Positions 1 through 9,529 of a DNA stretch of 64,000 nt are shown here, one piece after another (position 1 is the first letter of the stretch; each line of letters begins with the position of its first letter). Source of the stretch: Hymenobacter lucidus (GTDB lineage Bacteria > Bacteroidota > Bacteroidia > Cytophagales > Hymenobacteraceae); assembly GCF_020447265.1 (NCBI RefSeq), contig NZ_JAJADR010000002.1:434001-498000 (forward strand), in the 5' to 3' direction. Made by a program: the position numbers and the translations under genes. The notes under the pieces were generated by a model. It made no database searches and was not told the origin of the DNA. It saw nothing but the letters and a program-made list of their open reading frames with translations.

Positions 1-843
1 GGCCCGACGAAACTCGGCTTGCTGCTCCTGATCCACGAAGGAGGCCCCGGACGAGGACACGAAGGCTTCTTCCACGGCCAGAAACTTGTTGAGCGTGGTA
101 GTGAGCTGGCCGGCCAGGCGAGCTACGGCTTGGTGGGCCAGCGTGCAGTTCTCCACGATGCGCAGCAGCGCCCCGAGCGTACCGCGCATCTGAGCTGTCT
201 GCAGTTGCCCGGCCCGCTGGGCCAGCGGGGCCAGGCCGCGCGTCACCGGGTCCAGGGTGTAGCGCAGCACCAGCCGCTGCACCGATTCCTCAAAAGCGGC
301 CGTGGCGGCGGCCATACCGGCCACTTCCGCGCCCAAGCTGCGCTGGTCTTCATCCAGCAGGGGCACGGCGGCCAGGTAGGCCTGGTCGGCCGCTTCGAGC
401 AGCGTCAGATTGTGGCGCAGCCCCTGAATGATGGTCCGCAGCAACTGTATCACCTGCTGCTGCTCATGGGCAGCAGGCACATCCTGCTCGCCAATTTCCT
501 CATAAACGGCTAGGATATACTCGCTGTTGGTTTCAAACACTCTACTGAATTGCTGCAGATCGGTTACCCAGTGGAAGAGCTTGCTGCTGCCCGCCAGGTA
601 TTGCGGCGTGCGGCCCTGGGCCCGGAGCAAGGCCGTGCGCACCACCGGAAAATCCTGGAGCGGGTCGGGCATCAGAATAATCATGCCCTGCTCTGCTATT
701 TCCCGGCCACGGGTGGGAATGGACTCCAGGCCGCTGGCGTAGGTCATCACGGCCCGGGCGCGGGGCTTCCAATCGGTCAGAGCAGCCAGTAATTGCTCGG
801 AGAGCGGAGCCAGCGACGAGGCAGAATCGGTAGGATTTGGCAT
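1..843 (-). CDS. Helical protein, candidate second subunit of a two-component alpha pore-forming toxin (partial)
   Basis: The frame is open from an ATG at 843 to the left edge (281 codons), so the C-terminus is missing. The visible protein is almost all amphipathic helix, rich in Ala, Leu and Gln, with no signal peptide and no long hydrophobic segment. It starts 63 bases downstream of the 393-aa helical protein on the same strand, so the two are probably one operon. In XaxAB/YaxAB-type toxins an A subunit with a membrane hairpin is encoded before a soluble helical B subunit, and the order and sizes here fit that. The assignment rests on architecture and context, not on a recognised motif. A structural or regulatory coiled-coil protein remains possible. 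Confidence 0.5.
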   Translation of the reverse strand, partial: MPNPTDSASSLAPLSEQLLAALTDWKPRARAVMTYASGLESIPTRGREIAEQGMIILMPDPLQDFPVVRTALLRAQGRTPQYLAGSSKLFHWVTDLQQFSRVFETNSEYILAVYEEIGEQDVPAAHEQQQVIQLLRTIIQGLRHNLTLLEAADQAYLAAVPLLDEDQRSLGAEVAGMAAATAAFEESVQRLVLRYTLDPVTRGLAPLAQRAGQLQTAQMRGTLGALLRIVENCTLAHQAVARLAGQLTTTLNKFLAVEEAFVSSSGASFVDQEQQAEFRRA

Positions 844-906
844 AGAATACAAGCAGAGGGTAGCGGGGCAGATACAGGGAAAAGCGGAGAAGAAACCGGG
901 GTGGCT

Positions 907-2088
907 TTAGCGGCTGATTATGCGCAGAAAGGCATTAGTCGTGAAGTCCGTTGTGAGCCGGGCCGTCAGCATCCATTTCTGCTGCGCGGCTACCAGTTGC
1001 AGGCGCTGGAGGTAGGCCGGCGCATCGGCCAGGTCGGCAGCGGTGGTGCTATCCGCAATGGCCTCCAGCTGCCGGGCCGCAGCTTCCCAGGCTGCGGCCA
1101 GGCTTTCCAGGCTCTGGAGCAGGGTGGTAAATTGGGCTTGTAGCGGCGGCAAGGCTGATTCCAGGGCGTTGATATCGGCTACCAGCTGCATTTTTTTCCA
1201 GGTTTCGGCGTTGGCAGCCCGCACTTGCGCTTCCAGCTGGTCTACTCCCCGCAGGGCGCTCTGCTGCAGATCGAACAGCATCGTGCCCACTCCGACGGCG
1301 GCCACCAGCATGCCAACTACGGGAACAACAACGAAGAGCAGCGCTGTGGCAGCGGCCCCCACCGTGGCCAGGGTGGTGTATTGCGAATTGAGGTCAGCGG
1401 TTTGCTGCTGCACCGCCGCCAGCTGGCCCGCCATAGTGGGGTTCAGGGCCGCCGCCGACTTATACAGGGACGTATTCTTGCCAAAGGATTCACTCAGGCT
1501 ACTCTGGGCGGCCAGCAGCTGGGGCTGATAGTGCAGCAGGCTGGCGGCCAGCGTACGGGTACCGGCGACCATCTGGCGGGCAGCCACGGTAAGGCCCTTT
1601 TCGCCCGTCAGCACCCGTTTCAGAATGCGCAGCCGCTTGGCCTGGTCGGTGGTGTCGGTCAGGTCGTCGGGCAGCGACTCCAGCGCAAACCGAAACTTGT
1701 TGGCCGTTTTCGTGCCCTGGTGGGCCAGCCACACCAGCTGCCCATACAGCAGGCTGGGTTTGTCTGCGGCTCCAAACTTGCTCAACTCGTCCGCCAACAG
1801 AGCCGGATTGCCGAAAACAGCACCCTGTCGGCGCATTTCATCCACCGCCCCCATGGCCGGGTCGGCCTGGTATGCATCAAAATCACCGTAGCGGTGCTCA
1901 AACTCGGCGCGGTTAGCAGGCAGGCTGAGCACCTGGGTCATGGCCAACTGCAGCAGGCCAAAGTCGGGGCTTAGCAGCGCAAACCGGGCCGCGGCCGGCG
2001 TGGCCGACGCCAGCACGATGCCATCGGCGGGCACGAAGGAAAGAGCGGTATCGGCCAGCAGCGCCGACGCAGCGGGTGGTAAGGGCAT
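907..2088 (-). CDS. Helical protein with central hydrophobic hairpin, candidate ClyA/XaxA/Hbl-type toxin subunit
   Basis: 393 aa with no classical signal peptide. The N-terminal 230 residues are helical. A hydrophobic stretch at about residues 241-272 (ALLFVVVPVVGMLVAAVG) could form a membrane hairpin. A long amphipathic helical C-terminal half follows. This is the layout of the alpha-helical pore-forming toxins (ClyA, Hbl/Nhe, XaxA/YaxA), whose A-type subunits are about 350-410 aa. The neighbour downstream on the same strand is a similarly helical protein without the hairpin, as in two-component systems. If so, the pair would assemble on target membranes after release by lysis or an unknown route. 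Membrane-bound coiled-coil proteins of other families are the main alternative. Confidence 0.55.
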   Translation of the reverse strand: MPLPPAASALLADTALSFVPADGIVLASATPAAARFALLSPDFGLLQLAMTQVLSLPANRAEFEHRYGDFDAYQADPAMGAVDEMRRQGAVFGNPALLADELSKFGAADKPSLLYGQLVWLAHQGTKTANKFRFALESLPDDLTDTTDQAKRLRILKRVLTGEKGLTVAARQMVAGTRTLAASLLHYQPQLLAAQSSLSESFGKNTSLYKSAAALNPTMAGQLAAVQQQTADLNSQYTTLATVGAAATALLFVVVPVVGMLVAAVGVGTMLFDLQQSALRGVDQLEAQVRAANAETWKKMQLVADINALESALPPLQAQFTTLLQSLESLAAAWEAAARQLEAIADSTTAADLADAPAYLQRLQLVAAQQKWMLTARLTTDFTTNAFLRIISR

Positions 2089-2200
2089 AAATTAGGCAGT
2101 TGGAAGGATAAAGCGGGTCTACAAGATGCCGACTTCCGGGCGTATTATCATGTGCCAGCCTTATTTCTAATTCTCCGCCGCCAGCTGGGCGGTGCCCCAT

Positions 2201-4747
2201 CTACCCTACCCCGTCCAAAAACCGCTGCAGATGCGGCGCGGTGCGGCTTTGCTTCATACGGGCAACTTTCGCCGGGGAGCCGGCTGCTACTACCTGCCCG
2301 CCTTCGTCGCCGGCGCCGGGGCCAATGTCCATCACCCAGTCGGAGGCAGCTACCACGCGCATGTCGTGCTCTACTACGATAACCGTGTTGCCGGCTTCCA
2401 CTAGGCCGTCGAGCTGGGTGAGCAGCTTTTCCACGTCGGAGGGGTGCAGGCCGGTGGTAGGCTCGTCGAGGATGTAGAGCGAGTTGCCGCGCTGGGCCCG
2501 CTGCAGCTCAGTGGCCAGCTTGATGCGCTGGGCCTCCCCGCCCGACAGCTCGGTGGCGGGCTGGCCCAAGCGCAGGTAGCCCAGGCCCACTTCGCGCAGC
2601 ACCGTGAGGGCGCGCTGCACGGTGGGCTCGTCGGCAAAAAAGTCCCAGGCGTCGTCCACGTTCAGAGCCAGCACTTCGGCAATATTCTTGTCGCGGTACG
2701 TAATTTCCAGGGTTTTGGCGTTGTAGCGGGCCCCGTGGCACACCGGGCAGGGTGCGTACACGCTAGGCAAAAACAGCAGCTCCACCATCACGGAACCTTC
2801 GCCCTGGCAATTTTCGCAGCGGCCTTTGGCTACGTTGAATGAAAATCGGCCAGCATCGTAGCGGCGCTTTTTGGCCGCCGGCGTGGCCGCGAATAGCTTG
2901 CGCACATGGTCAAATAAACCGGTGTAGGTGGCCATGTTGGAACGCGGCGTGCGGCCAATCGGCTTCTGATCCACGCGCACCAGCCGCTTGATGTGCTCTA
3001 TACCGCCCACGATTTTTCCGCCGGTGGTGGCCGGGGCGGCGCGCTCCAGCGGGTCGGCTTCCTCCTCTTCGGCCGTCACATCCTGGCCCAGCTGCCTGGC
3101 CACCAATTCCACCAGCACCTGGCTTACCAGGCTCGATTTGCCCGAGCCCGACACGCCGGTAACGGTGGTGAAAACGCCCAGCGGAAACTCCACGCTGAGG
3201 TTATCAAGGTTGTTGCGCGTGACGCCAGCCAGCCGCAGCCAGCCGCCGGGAGTACGCGGGGTACGGGGCGTTACGTTGTCAGCAGCATCGAATAAAAAGC
3301 GGCGCGTCTGCGAATCCAGTACCGCATTCAAGCCGGCTGGGGTGCCGCTGTAGAGCACTTCGCCGCCCTTTTCGCCGGCGGCCGGGCCCACGTCCACGAG
3401 CCAGTCGGCCTGCCGGATTACGTCAAGATTGTGCTCGACCACAAACAGCGAGTTGCCCGCCGCTTTCAGGCTGTGTAAAGCTTTGAGCAAGGCTTCGGTA
3501 TCGGAAGGATGCAGCCCCGCCGAAGGCTCATCAAGCACATATACTACCCCGAACAAATTGGAATACAGCTGCGTAGCCAGCCGCAACCGCTGCAACTCGC
3601 CCGGCGACAACGTGGGCGTGCTGCGTTCCAGAGCTAGGTAGCCCAGGCCCAGATCCAGCAGTACCGCCAGGCGGGCCACCAAGTCTTCGGCAATGCGCCG
3701 GGCTACAATGGCCTGCTCGGGGTGGGCCGTGTCGTGGGCCTGGCGCTTGGCAGTGCCGTCGGCAAAGGGCCGCAGCAGGGCCACCACGCGCTTGAGCGGC
3801 AGGCGCGACATATCGGCAATGTCGAGGCCGGCAAACTTCACGGCCAGCGACTCGGGGCGCAGGCGCTTGCCCTGGCAGAGCGGGCACTCGGTGCTGAGCA
3901 TGTACTGCAGGACGCGCTTCTTCATCAGCGGGCTTTGCGTGGTGGCGAAGGTGTGCAGCACGTGGCGCTTCACGCCCGTAAATGTGCCCATGTAATTCGG
4001 CGGCTCGCGGCGTTTCAGAGCCCGTTGGGTTTCCTGGGGCGAATAGCCGGGGTACACCGGCACTACGGGCTGCTCGTCGGTGAACAGAATCCAGTCCCGG
4101 TCTTTCTGCGGCAACTCCTGCCAGGGCGTGTCCACGTCATAGCCCAGCGTCACGAGGATGTCGCGCTGGTTCTGGCCGCCCCAAGCCTGGGGCCAGGCCG
4201 CAATGGCCCGCTCCCGGATGGTAAGCGTAGGGTCGGGCACCATGGTTTGCTCGGTTACTTCGTAGATGCGGCCCAGGCCGTGGCACTGCGGGCAGGCGCC
4301 TTCCGGCGTATTGGGAGAAAATCCTTCGGCGTACACGATGCCCTGCCCCGCGGGGTAGTCGCCGGCCCGCGAGTAAAGCATGCGCACCAGGTTGGAGAGC
4401 GTGGTAACCGAGCCCACCGATGAGCGGGTGGTGGGCGTACCGCGCTGCTGCTGCAGGGCTACGGCCGGCGGTAAACCTTCGATGGAATCAACTTCGGGCA
4501 CGGCCATCTGGTGAAACAGCCGCCGCGCATACGGCGACACCGACTCGAGGTAGCGGCGCTGGGCCTCGGCGTAGAGCGTACCGAAAGCCAACGACGATTT
4601 GCCGGAACCCGACACCCCGGTAAACACCACCAGCGCGTCGCGCGGAATTTCCAGGTCGACGTTTTTGAGGTTGTGCTCCCGGGCCCCGCGCACCCGCACG
4701 AAACCGGAGAAATCTGTAGAAGCGGGCAGGGAAGATGGTTTGGCCAT
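2201..4747 (-). CDS. UvrA-like excinuclease ATPase, UvrA2 (class II) type
   Basis: An 848-aa tandem ABC ATPase related to the DNA-damage sensor UvrA. Two Walker A loops (GVSGSGKSS) and two ABC signatures ([12 protein letters not shown] and [12 protein letters not shown]) are visible. So are the zinc modules [16 protein letters not shown] and the CENCQGEG...CPVCHGARY pair. After the first ATPase half the sequence passes almost directly to the first CxxC module. The region that carries the UvrB-binding domain in canonical UvrA (about 940 aa) is therefore absent, as in UvrA2 proteins linked to tolerance of DNA-binding drugs. The ATG at 4747 (MAKPSS) is preferred over the in-frame ATG at 4801, which would add 18 unlikely residues. 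A housekeeping uvrA should exist elsewhere. Confidence 0.9.
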   Translation of the reverse strand: MAKPSSLPASTDFSGFVRVRGAREHNLKNVDLEIPRDALVVFTGVSGSGKSSLAFGTLYAEAQRRYLESVSPYARRLFHQMAVPEVDSIEGLPPAVALQQQRGTPTTRSSVGSVTTLSNLVRMLYSRAGDYPAGQGIVYAEGFSPNTPEGACPQCHGLGRIYEVTEQTMVPDPTLTIRERAIAAWPQAWGGQNQRDILVTLGYDVDTPWQELPQKDRDWILFTDEQPVVPVYPGYSPQETQRALKRREPPNYMGTFTGVKRHVLHTFATTQSPLMKKRVLQYMLSTECPLCQGKRLRPESLAVKFAGLDIADMSRLPLKRVVALLRPFADGTAKRQAHDTAHPEQAIVARRIAEDLVARLAVLLDLGLGYLALERSTPTLSPGELQRLRLATQLYSNLFGVVYVLDEPSAGLHPSDTEALLKALHSLKAAGNSLFVVEHNLDVIRQADWLVDVGPAAGEKGGEVLYSGTPAGLNAVLDSQTRRFLFDAADNVTPRTPRTPGGWLRLAGVTRNNLDNLSVEFPLGVFTTVTGVSGSGKSSLVSQVLVELVARQLGQDVTAEEEEADPLERAAPATTGGKIVGGIEHIKRLVRVDQKPIGRTPRSNMATYTGLFDHVRKLFAATPAAKKRRYDAGRFSFNVAKGRCENCQGEGSVMVELLFLPSVYAPCPVCHGARYNAKTLEITYRDKNIAEVLALNVDDAWDFFADEPTVQRALTVLREVGLGYLRLGQPATELSGGEAQRIKLATELQRAQRGNSLYILDEPTTGLHPSDVEKLLTQLDGLVEAGNTVIVVEHDMRVVAASDWVMDIGPGAGDEGGQVVAAGSPAKVARMKQSRTAPHLQRFLDGVG

Positions 4748-4913
4748 GAGAAAAGCTGCGCGGAAAGCCGGTAAAAGTACCAGAGTATACATACGCAACA
4801 CAGCGGCCTTGCATCTGAACGGCGGTTCTGAATACTTCGGAAATGGCAGGAAATGAGCTGGTTAGTTACAGCGGCTGTTCTGCTTTCCGGCTGACATTTT
4901 GGACTTACTCCAT

Positions 4914-4989
4914 CTGTCATCCTGAGTGTAGTGAAGCGAAATGAAGAACCTGCCTCGCCGCTTCATGCGCGTAATGCTCAGGATGACGG
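4914..4989. repeat. Palindromic intergenic repeat, copy 1
   Basis: CTGTCATCCTGAG at 4914-4926 is inverted as CTCAGGATGACGG at 4977-4989, with GAAGCGA...TCGCCGCTTC inside. The right half (CCTCGCCGCTTCATGCGC) recurs at about 34203-34220 and, with changes, near 18680-18695. It is noncoding and lies between the UvrA2 and glycosyltransferase genes. Confidence 0.75.
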
Positions 4990-5021
4990 TTTAGGCCACG
5001 ACGTCTGAGTCTGAACCTACC

Positions 5022-5729
5022 TTAGTGCTTCCGCAGCAGCCGCTTATACACCCGGGCCAGGCGGGCTTGGCGCAGGCCGCCCACGTAGAGCAGCAGCACG
5101 GCTAAATGGGTCATTTCGGTGCGCACCACGCCGTGGTCGAGGTATTTGCGGGCGGAGGTTACCACGCGCTGGGGCATGAGCACGAAGCGGTGGCGGCGCT
5201 TGATGCGGGTCACCATTTCCACGTCTTCCATCAGCAGCAGCTGCTCGTCGAAGCCGCCCAACTGCTGGAACAGGGCTTTCTGGATGTAGAGGCTTTGGTC
5301 GCCAAACTGGAAGTTGCGGGTATTGAAGCGCGAGGCCCAGCTGCTGAGGCGCAGAATCCAGTGGCCGTGGTCGAACTGCAGGCGGAAGCAGCCGCTGGGG
5401 TAGCCCTGCTGGTAGTAGTGGGTGATGAGCTGGCCAAAGGCGGGCGGCGGCAGCGTATCGGCGTGCAGGAAATACAGGATTTCACCGGCTGCCTGCGCCG
5501 CGCCCAGGTTGAGCTGCCCGGGCCGGCCGGGCCGCGTTGCCTGCACCACGCGGGCGTGGTGGTGCCGGGCCTGCGCCACGGTTCCATCCTGGCTGCCCCC
5601 GTCGCACACTACGACTTCATAGGTCACGTTCTCGCCTACGTGGGCGGCAATGTAAGTGAGCAAATGGCCCAACCCAGCGGCCTCGTTTAGGGTGGGAATG
5701 ATGATGGATACTACGGGCGAATTACTCAT
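5022..5729 (-). CDS. Family 2 glycosyltransferase (TIGR04283-like)
   Basis: 235 aa with a GT-A fold. The N-terminal VSIIIPTLNEAAGL and VVCDGGSQDGT (nucleotide-sugar binding) are followed by LYFLHADTLPP, which holds the DxD-like metal site. GGFDEQLLLMEDVEM is the acceptor-loop ED motif. The order and the FLHADT motif are typical of the TIGR04283 transferases, whose acceptors are mostly unknown. It is the last gene of a three-gene operon and overlaps the upstream VanZ-like gene by 4 bases (ATGA), which indicates translational coupling. A role in cell-envelope glycolipid or pigment modification is inferred only from its membrane-protein and methyltransferase neighbours. Confidence 0.85.
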   Translation of the reverse strand: MSNSPVVSIIIPTLNEAAGLGHLLTYIAAHVGENVTYEVVVCDGGSQDGTVAQARHHHARVVQATRPGRPGQLNLGAAQAAGEILYFLHADTLPPPAFGQLITHYYQQGYPSGCFRLQFDHGHWILRLSSWASRFNTRNFQFGDQSLYIQKALFQQLGGFDEQLLLMEDVEMVTRIKRRHRFVLMPQRVVTSARKYLDHGVVRTEMTHLAVLLLYVGGLRQARLARVYKRLLRKH

Positions 5730-6214
5730 TTAAACCAGACGTCAGAAAGCAGGACAATACCGATGAAGAACCCGTAGGCAAACTTGTAGCGCAGCGTCAG
5801 GCGCGGGCGGGGCGCCTCGGGCAGCAACGGGCTGCGGCTCCCCCACTGCCGGGCGCTGAACACCAGCCAGGCCCCGAGGTAGAAGGCTACGTCGAGCCAG
5901 TCGAAGCGGCCGTCGGTGATGTGCAGGTATTGCACCACCTCAATGCCCAAGGCCATAGCCAGCGGCAAGAGGCTCAGCAGGCGGCGGGTAGGCACGGCGC
6001 TGAAGCTCAGAAATGAATATAGCCAGAGCGCGCCCGGCAGGCTATGCACAATCCAGCGGCAGTAGGCCAGATGCAGCATAGGCGGCTTGGTGGTCATAAA
6101 CTGGAACAGCAACTCGTTGACGATGGTATTACGCGGCCGAAACAGCACGTAGATACCCAGGCTGACCAGCAGCGGCAGCAGGCAATGGAGCAGCAGGTGC
6201 TTCCGGTTTTTCAT
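5726..6214 (-). CDS. VanZ-like small membrane protein
   Basis: 162 aa with four predicted transmembrane helices. LAMALGIEVVQYLHITDGRFDWLD matches the VanZ-family core (E-hydrophobic-Q followed by R.F+..D). It overlaps both neighbours by 4 bases, so it is translationally coupled inside the operon. Family members are membrane proteins of uncertain function, one of which confers low-level teicoplanin resistance. No substrate can be read from the sequence. Confidence 0.75.
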   Translation of the reverse strand: MKNRKHLLLHCLLPLLVSLGIYVLFRPRNTIVNELLFQFMTTKPPMLHLAYCRWIVHSLPGALWLYSFLSFSAVPTRRLLSLLPLAMALGIEVVQYLHITDGRFDWLDVAFYLGAWLVFSARQWGSRSPLLPEAPRPRLTLRYKFAYGFFIGIVLLSDVWFK

Positions 6215-6825
6215 GCGGCAATGAGGGGTTTGGTGATGCGCACAATGCGCCAGTAGCCGCCGGCCAGTACCGTGAGGCCGGGCCGCATTTCGGGGCTCAG
6301 CAGCGGCAGCAGCGGAAAGAAGCTTCGGAAGCCCAGGGTTTTGCCTACCGGCGTCAGCAGTTTATCGAGCTGCCGTAGCGGCCCGTGCTCGGCCGTGAAG
6401 TGGTTGAGAATGTAGAGGCTGCCGCCCGGCGGCAAACCCGTGTAGTAAGCACCCAGTACCTGCGCAGGCTCGTCGATGACCGACAACGAGTTGCAAAACA
6501 CCACCTGCTCGAATCCGGCCGCCGTGCTGTAGTCTTCGGCCGCGGCGTGGTGCAGCGCGATGCGCACGGCCGGGTGTTGGGCGGCCTTTTTGCGGGCCAG
6601 ATTCAGCATCGGCAACGAGCAGTCGATGCCCGTGACGTGCTTGTGGCCGGTGTAGAAGGGAATGGTAATGCCGGTGCCCACCCCGATTTCCAGCACCCGC
6701 TGCCCCGCCTGCGCATTCACGGCCCCGATGAGCCGGCGCACCAAGGGCCGGTAAAACCACTGCAATGCCAGGTCATAGATAAAGGAGTAGAAGTAATACC
6801 GGACGTTATTGAAGCGGGTGCTCAT
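6211..6825 (-). CDS. Class I SAM-dependent methyltransferase (PmtA/UbiE-like)
   Basis: 204 aa. VLEIGVGTGITIPFY is the glycine-rich SAM-binding motif I, VTGIDCSLPML carries the acidic residue of motif II, and VVFCNSLSVI is the post-II strand. The N-terminus (RYYFYSFIYDLALQWFYRPLV) resembles bacterial phosphatidylethanolamine N-methyltransferases and related small-lipid methyltransferases. First gene of the operon with VanZ-like and GT2 genes. A lipid or quinone-like substrate is likely but unproven. Confidence 0.8.
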   Translation of the reverse strand: MSTRFNNVRYYFYSFIYDLALQWFYRPLVRRLIGAVNAQAGQRVLEIGVGTGITIPFYTGHKHVTGIDCSLPMLNLARKKAAQHPAVRIALHHAAAEDYSTAAGFEQVVFCNSLSVIDEPAQVLGAYYTGLPPGGSLYILNHFTAEHGPLRQLDKLLTPVGKTLGFRSFFPLLPLLSPEMRPGLTVLAGGYWRIVRITKPLIAA

Positions 6826-7199
6826 GCCTGCGGTGAGGGAAAATCGGGAACCAGGAATAGAAGCCAGGTGGAGGTAGTAAATGGGCTGGCAAGAGAATCA
6901 AAGTAGCTCGTCGGCGCGGCCCGTTTTGCCGGCTCCGACGAAGCAATATATCATAGCCGAAGCGGAATGCAAGACGGTACGCTAGTAGGCGGCAGGAGGC
7001 GAATGATGGCGTAGCGGCGCTATTACCAAATTAGCTATCTTGCTATTCCTCCTTTCTGTGCTGCTGAGTACAGTCGAAGAAACTTTGCTACCAAAACGCG
7101 TCTGTTTGGTATTGCGGCAGAATTGCTTTAACAAGCTCTGCCAGACAGCCGCTTTGGCGCTACTACTACTTCCGTAACTCTTTTTACTGCCCGCCGCCT
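6826..7199. other. Divergent intergenic region
   Basis: 374 bases between the leftward operon and the rightward 342-aa gene. It must hold both promoters, but no clear Bacteroidota -7/-33 pair (TAnnTTTG with TTTG) was found. AT-rich stretches near 7025-7050 and 7085-7130 are the likeliest promoter sites. No hairpin or ORF of note. Confidence 0.5.
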
Positions 7200-8228
7200 A
7201 TGAAACCCTGCTCGTCCGCCCCGCCTGTGCAGCCGCCCGCGCACCGTGGCCCTTTCGCCACACTGGCTTACAACATCCGGGGGCTGGTCAACATCGTGCG
7301 GGGTGACGTGATTCACAACACGTTCGGGGCCTACCACGTGCTGCGGCTGTGGCACGTGCAGAAGATTAGCAGCGGCCTGGTGGCCCGTAGCCACCCCTGG
7401 GCCACCGGCCTCACGCCCACGGCGCAGGTGCCAGTGTGGGGCCAGAATGTGGCGTTTCGGAGCCCTTCCCGGCCGGAAAGCGGCTACGAGGCCGATGAGG
7501 TGATACTGCAGAAAGTAGGAAATTTTCTGGCCGATATGGTCAAGAAGTCGACGGCGGTGCCGGAAATACCCCACGGCCCGGAGCGCCGCATGCCCCACGT
7601 GGTAAACTACCTGCACGGCTCGGTGCACTACAACGGGCTGTGGCTGCTATTCAACGACTTCGCCGAAGCCAAGCAGTATTTTTCCGACCCGCAGTTTCGA
7701 CGGGAGTTTCGGCGGCTGGTGCGGCAGCAGCGGCGCGAAGTAACGCTGGTGTTCCGGGAGCGGAAATACGACCCGGTGGAATACGCTTACTTCTCGGGCT
7801 TTATCATGGCCAACTTCCCGTGGTTTGCCAACGTGAACGGGCCGGGCAAAAAGGTAATGTGGGGCAACCCGGCCCCCTACCCCGCCATGAATATCATCAA
7901 CGGTAGCTGGGTGCGCGACGTGGATGCGCTGCGCAAAGGCCGCCCCGACTTCATCAAGGAGCCAGCCCCGGTGGCGCAGTATTTCACCGGTCAGTATGGT
8001 GCCGCCGCGGCCGGGCCGTATTTCGCCGAGCGACTGGTGGCTTTCGTGGAAAACGAGTGGGTGCGCCGCCGGGGCTTCAACGCAGGCTTGTTCTTTATCA
8101 ACCGCAAGAAGATTGACCCCAAAATCTACGATAAGTACGTGGTGGATAAGAACGTGCTGGCAGCCAAGCAGACAGTCGTACCCAGCCCGTTTGATCCGAA
8201 AGAAAAGTCGCCCGGCGCTGCGGAGTGA
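7200..8228 (+). CDS. Conserved-looking protein of unknown function, 342 aa
   Basis: Codon use and length support a real gene, but I do not recognise the family. There is no signal peptide and no transmembrane segment. The protein is rich in aromatic residues and Arg, with stretches such as IRGLVNIVRGDVIHNTFGAY and YFSGFIMANFPWFANVNGPG that look like buried structured segments. The C-terminus is charged (FDPKEKSPGAAE). It stands alone between a divergent operon and the convergent msrB. No function is assigned. Confidence 0.65.
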   Translation: MKPCSSAPPVQPPAHRGPFATLAYNIRGLVNIVRGDVIHNTFGAYHVLRLWHVQKISSGLVARSHPWATGLTPTAQVPVWGQNVAFRSPSRPESGYEADEVILQKVGNFLADMVKKSTAVPEIPHGPERRMPHVVNYLHGSVHYNGLWLLFNDFAEAKQYFSDPQFRREFRRLVRQQRREVTLVFRERKYDPVEYAYFSGFIMANFPWFANVNGPGKKVMWGNPAPYPAMNIINGSWVRDVDALRKGRPDFIKEPAPVAQYFTGQYGAAAAGPYFAERLVAFVENEWVRRRGFNAGLFFINRKKIDPKIYDKYVVDKNVLAAKQTVVPSPFDPKEKSPGAAE

Positions 8229-8264
8229 GGTCGTTTCGGGAGCATGCTAGCGCTGTTTATTCTG

Positions 8265-8711
8265 TCACTCATCCACCCGCACCAAACTCTCCGAGTTGAT
8301 GCAGTAGCGCAGGCCGCCGGGCGCGGGGCCGTCCGGAAATACGTGGCCCAAGTGCCCACCGCAGCAGTTGCAGCGGGCCTCGATGCGCTGCATGTGGTGG
8401 CCCTCATCGAAGGCGTAGCAGATGGCACTTTTGCTCAGCGGTTGCGTGAAGCTGGGCCAGCCCGATATGGCGTGGTACTTCGTGGTGGAGTCGAAAAGCG
8501 GGGTGGCGCAGCCGGCGCACAGGTACAGACCGGGCTCATAGCTGCGGCAGTAGGCATTGCGGTAGGGCGGCTCGGTGGCTTGCTGGCGCAATACCCGGTA
8601 CTGCGCAGGCGTGAGCAGCGCGGCCCATTCGGCCTCGTTTTTGTGCAGGCGGCGGGGCGGCTCGGGGTTGCTGTACTTGGCGAAAATCAGGATGTCAGAC
8701 CAACGGAGCAT
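8265..8711 (-). CDS. msrB: Peptide-methionine (R)-S-oxide reductase
   Basis: 148 aa; repairs methionine-R-sulfoxide in oxidised proteins. The catalytic cysteine lies in RYCINS near the C-terminus (family motif RYCxN). The two zinc-binding CxxC pairs are LCAGC and CNCCGGHLGHVF, and SGWPSF is the conserved substrate-pocket motif. The ATG at 8711 (MLRWSDILIF) gives the usual length. The longer in-frame ATG at 8822 would add a 37-residue Arg/Thr-rich extension without homology appeal. It is convergent with the 342-aa gene. Confidence 0.93.
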   Translation of the reverse strand: MLRWSDILIFAKYSNPEPPRRLHKNEAEWAALLTPAQYRVLRQQATEPPYRNAYCRSYEPGLYLCAGCATPLFDSTTKYHAISGWPSFTQPLSKSAICYAFDEGHHMQRIEARCNCCGGHLGHVFPDGPAPGGLRYCINSESLVRVDE

Positions 8712-8856
8712 GGCGGGTTCTTCGAAGCCGGGCTTGGATGCAGTACGGGTTGTTGAACAATGTAGAGGCGCATATTTGCGTCTCAGGGTCCGCGCCGTGC
8801 GAGTGTAATCATTCAACGACAAGAAGCTTGGTTGCGTCCCTACACCGCGCCGCTTC

Positions 8857-9189
8857 TTACGGATTCATCAGCAGAAACAGCAGATTGTGGTATAAAATCC
8901 CCACTTCGCCGTCGTGACTGCCGAAAAGGCCCGCATCTTCCATCAGGGCTTCCACTTCCTCGTAGTCCTGCACAAAATCCAGCTCCATGTCGTCGGAGGA
9001 GTCATCCAGAAAGGAATAGGTGACGTAGCGGCGGCGCGCTTCCAGGGTCACGAATAGGCGCTGGCGGTTGGTTTGGGCAATGAGCAGGGCCGGCAGCGGC
9101 TGCTCGTCGCCATCGGGCGTTTGGGTATAGACGACGGTTTTTTCGGCGTCGGCGGTATGCTGCAGAAACGTAATTGGGTCCAGGCTCAT
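8857..9189 (-). CDS. Small acidic protein of unknown function
   Basis: 110 aa starting at the ATG at 9189 (MSLDPITFLQ). The in-frame extension up to 9387 is Arg/Pro-rich with no coding character. Predicted alpha/beta: YVTYSFLDDSSDDMELDFV and an acidic helix YEEVEALMEDAG. Soluble, with no signal peptide. The family is not recognised. Its position downstream of an AraC-type gene on the opposite strand gives no functional clue. Confidence 0.65.
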   Translation of the reverse strand: MSLDPITFLQHTADAEKTVVYTQTPDGDEQPLPALLIAQTNRQRLFVTLEARRRYVTYSFLDDSSDDMELDFVQDYEEVEALMEDAGLFGSHDGEVGILYHNLLFLLMNP

Positions 9190-9529
9190 GGCGGGGATTG
9201 GGGCGGGTGCGCGGGCGGAGTATTGACGCGCGTCGGGCGACGCGGCCCGTTGGCTTCGCAAAGTACTGGCTTGGCAGGCATTTCCCACCGAACCCGCTTT
9301 TCGCGGACAAGCACCGGTGCTACTTTCCAACTTTCCCACCAGCAAGCGCTGTGGCCCGGGCAGGGCTGGCAGCACGGGCCGCAGCACAGTAAGCCACTGG
9401 CTACCAAACAGCCACGCAAAAGAGGTTGAAAATTTTATTGGGTAAGCCGTGCTACTTTTTGCTTAAGTCGGCATCATCACCTGTGGGTCCGGCTAGTTGC
9501 CGGCGGTAGTCACCAAACCAACTCACGCT
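9190..9529. other. Divergent intergenic region upstream of the AraC-type gene
   Basis: 340 bases. It contains an AT-rich stretch at about 9422-9470 that may carry the rightward promoter. No strong hairpin, repeat or small gene was found. Confidence 0.4.

Noticed and set aside
7128..7628. Leftward 166-aa ORF over the start of the 342-aa gene
   Set aside because: It mirrors the rightward gene's frame (His/Arg/Gly/Val-rich) and has no family signal.
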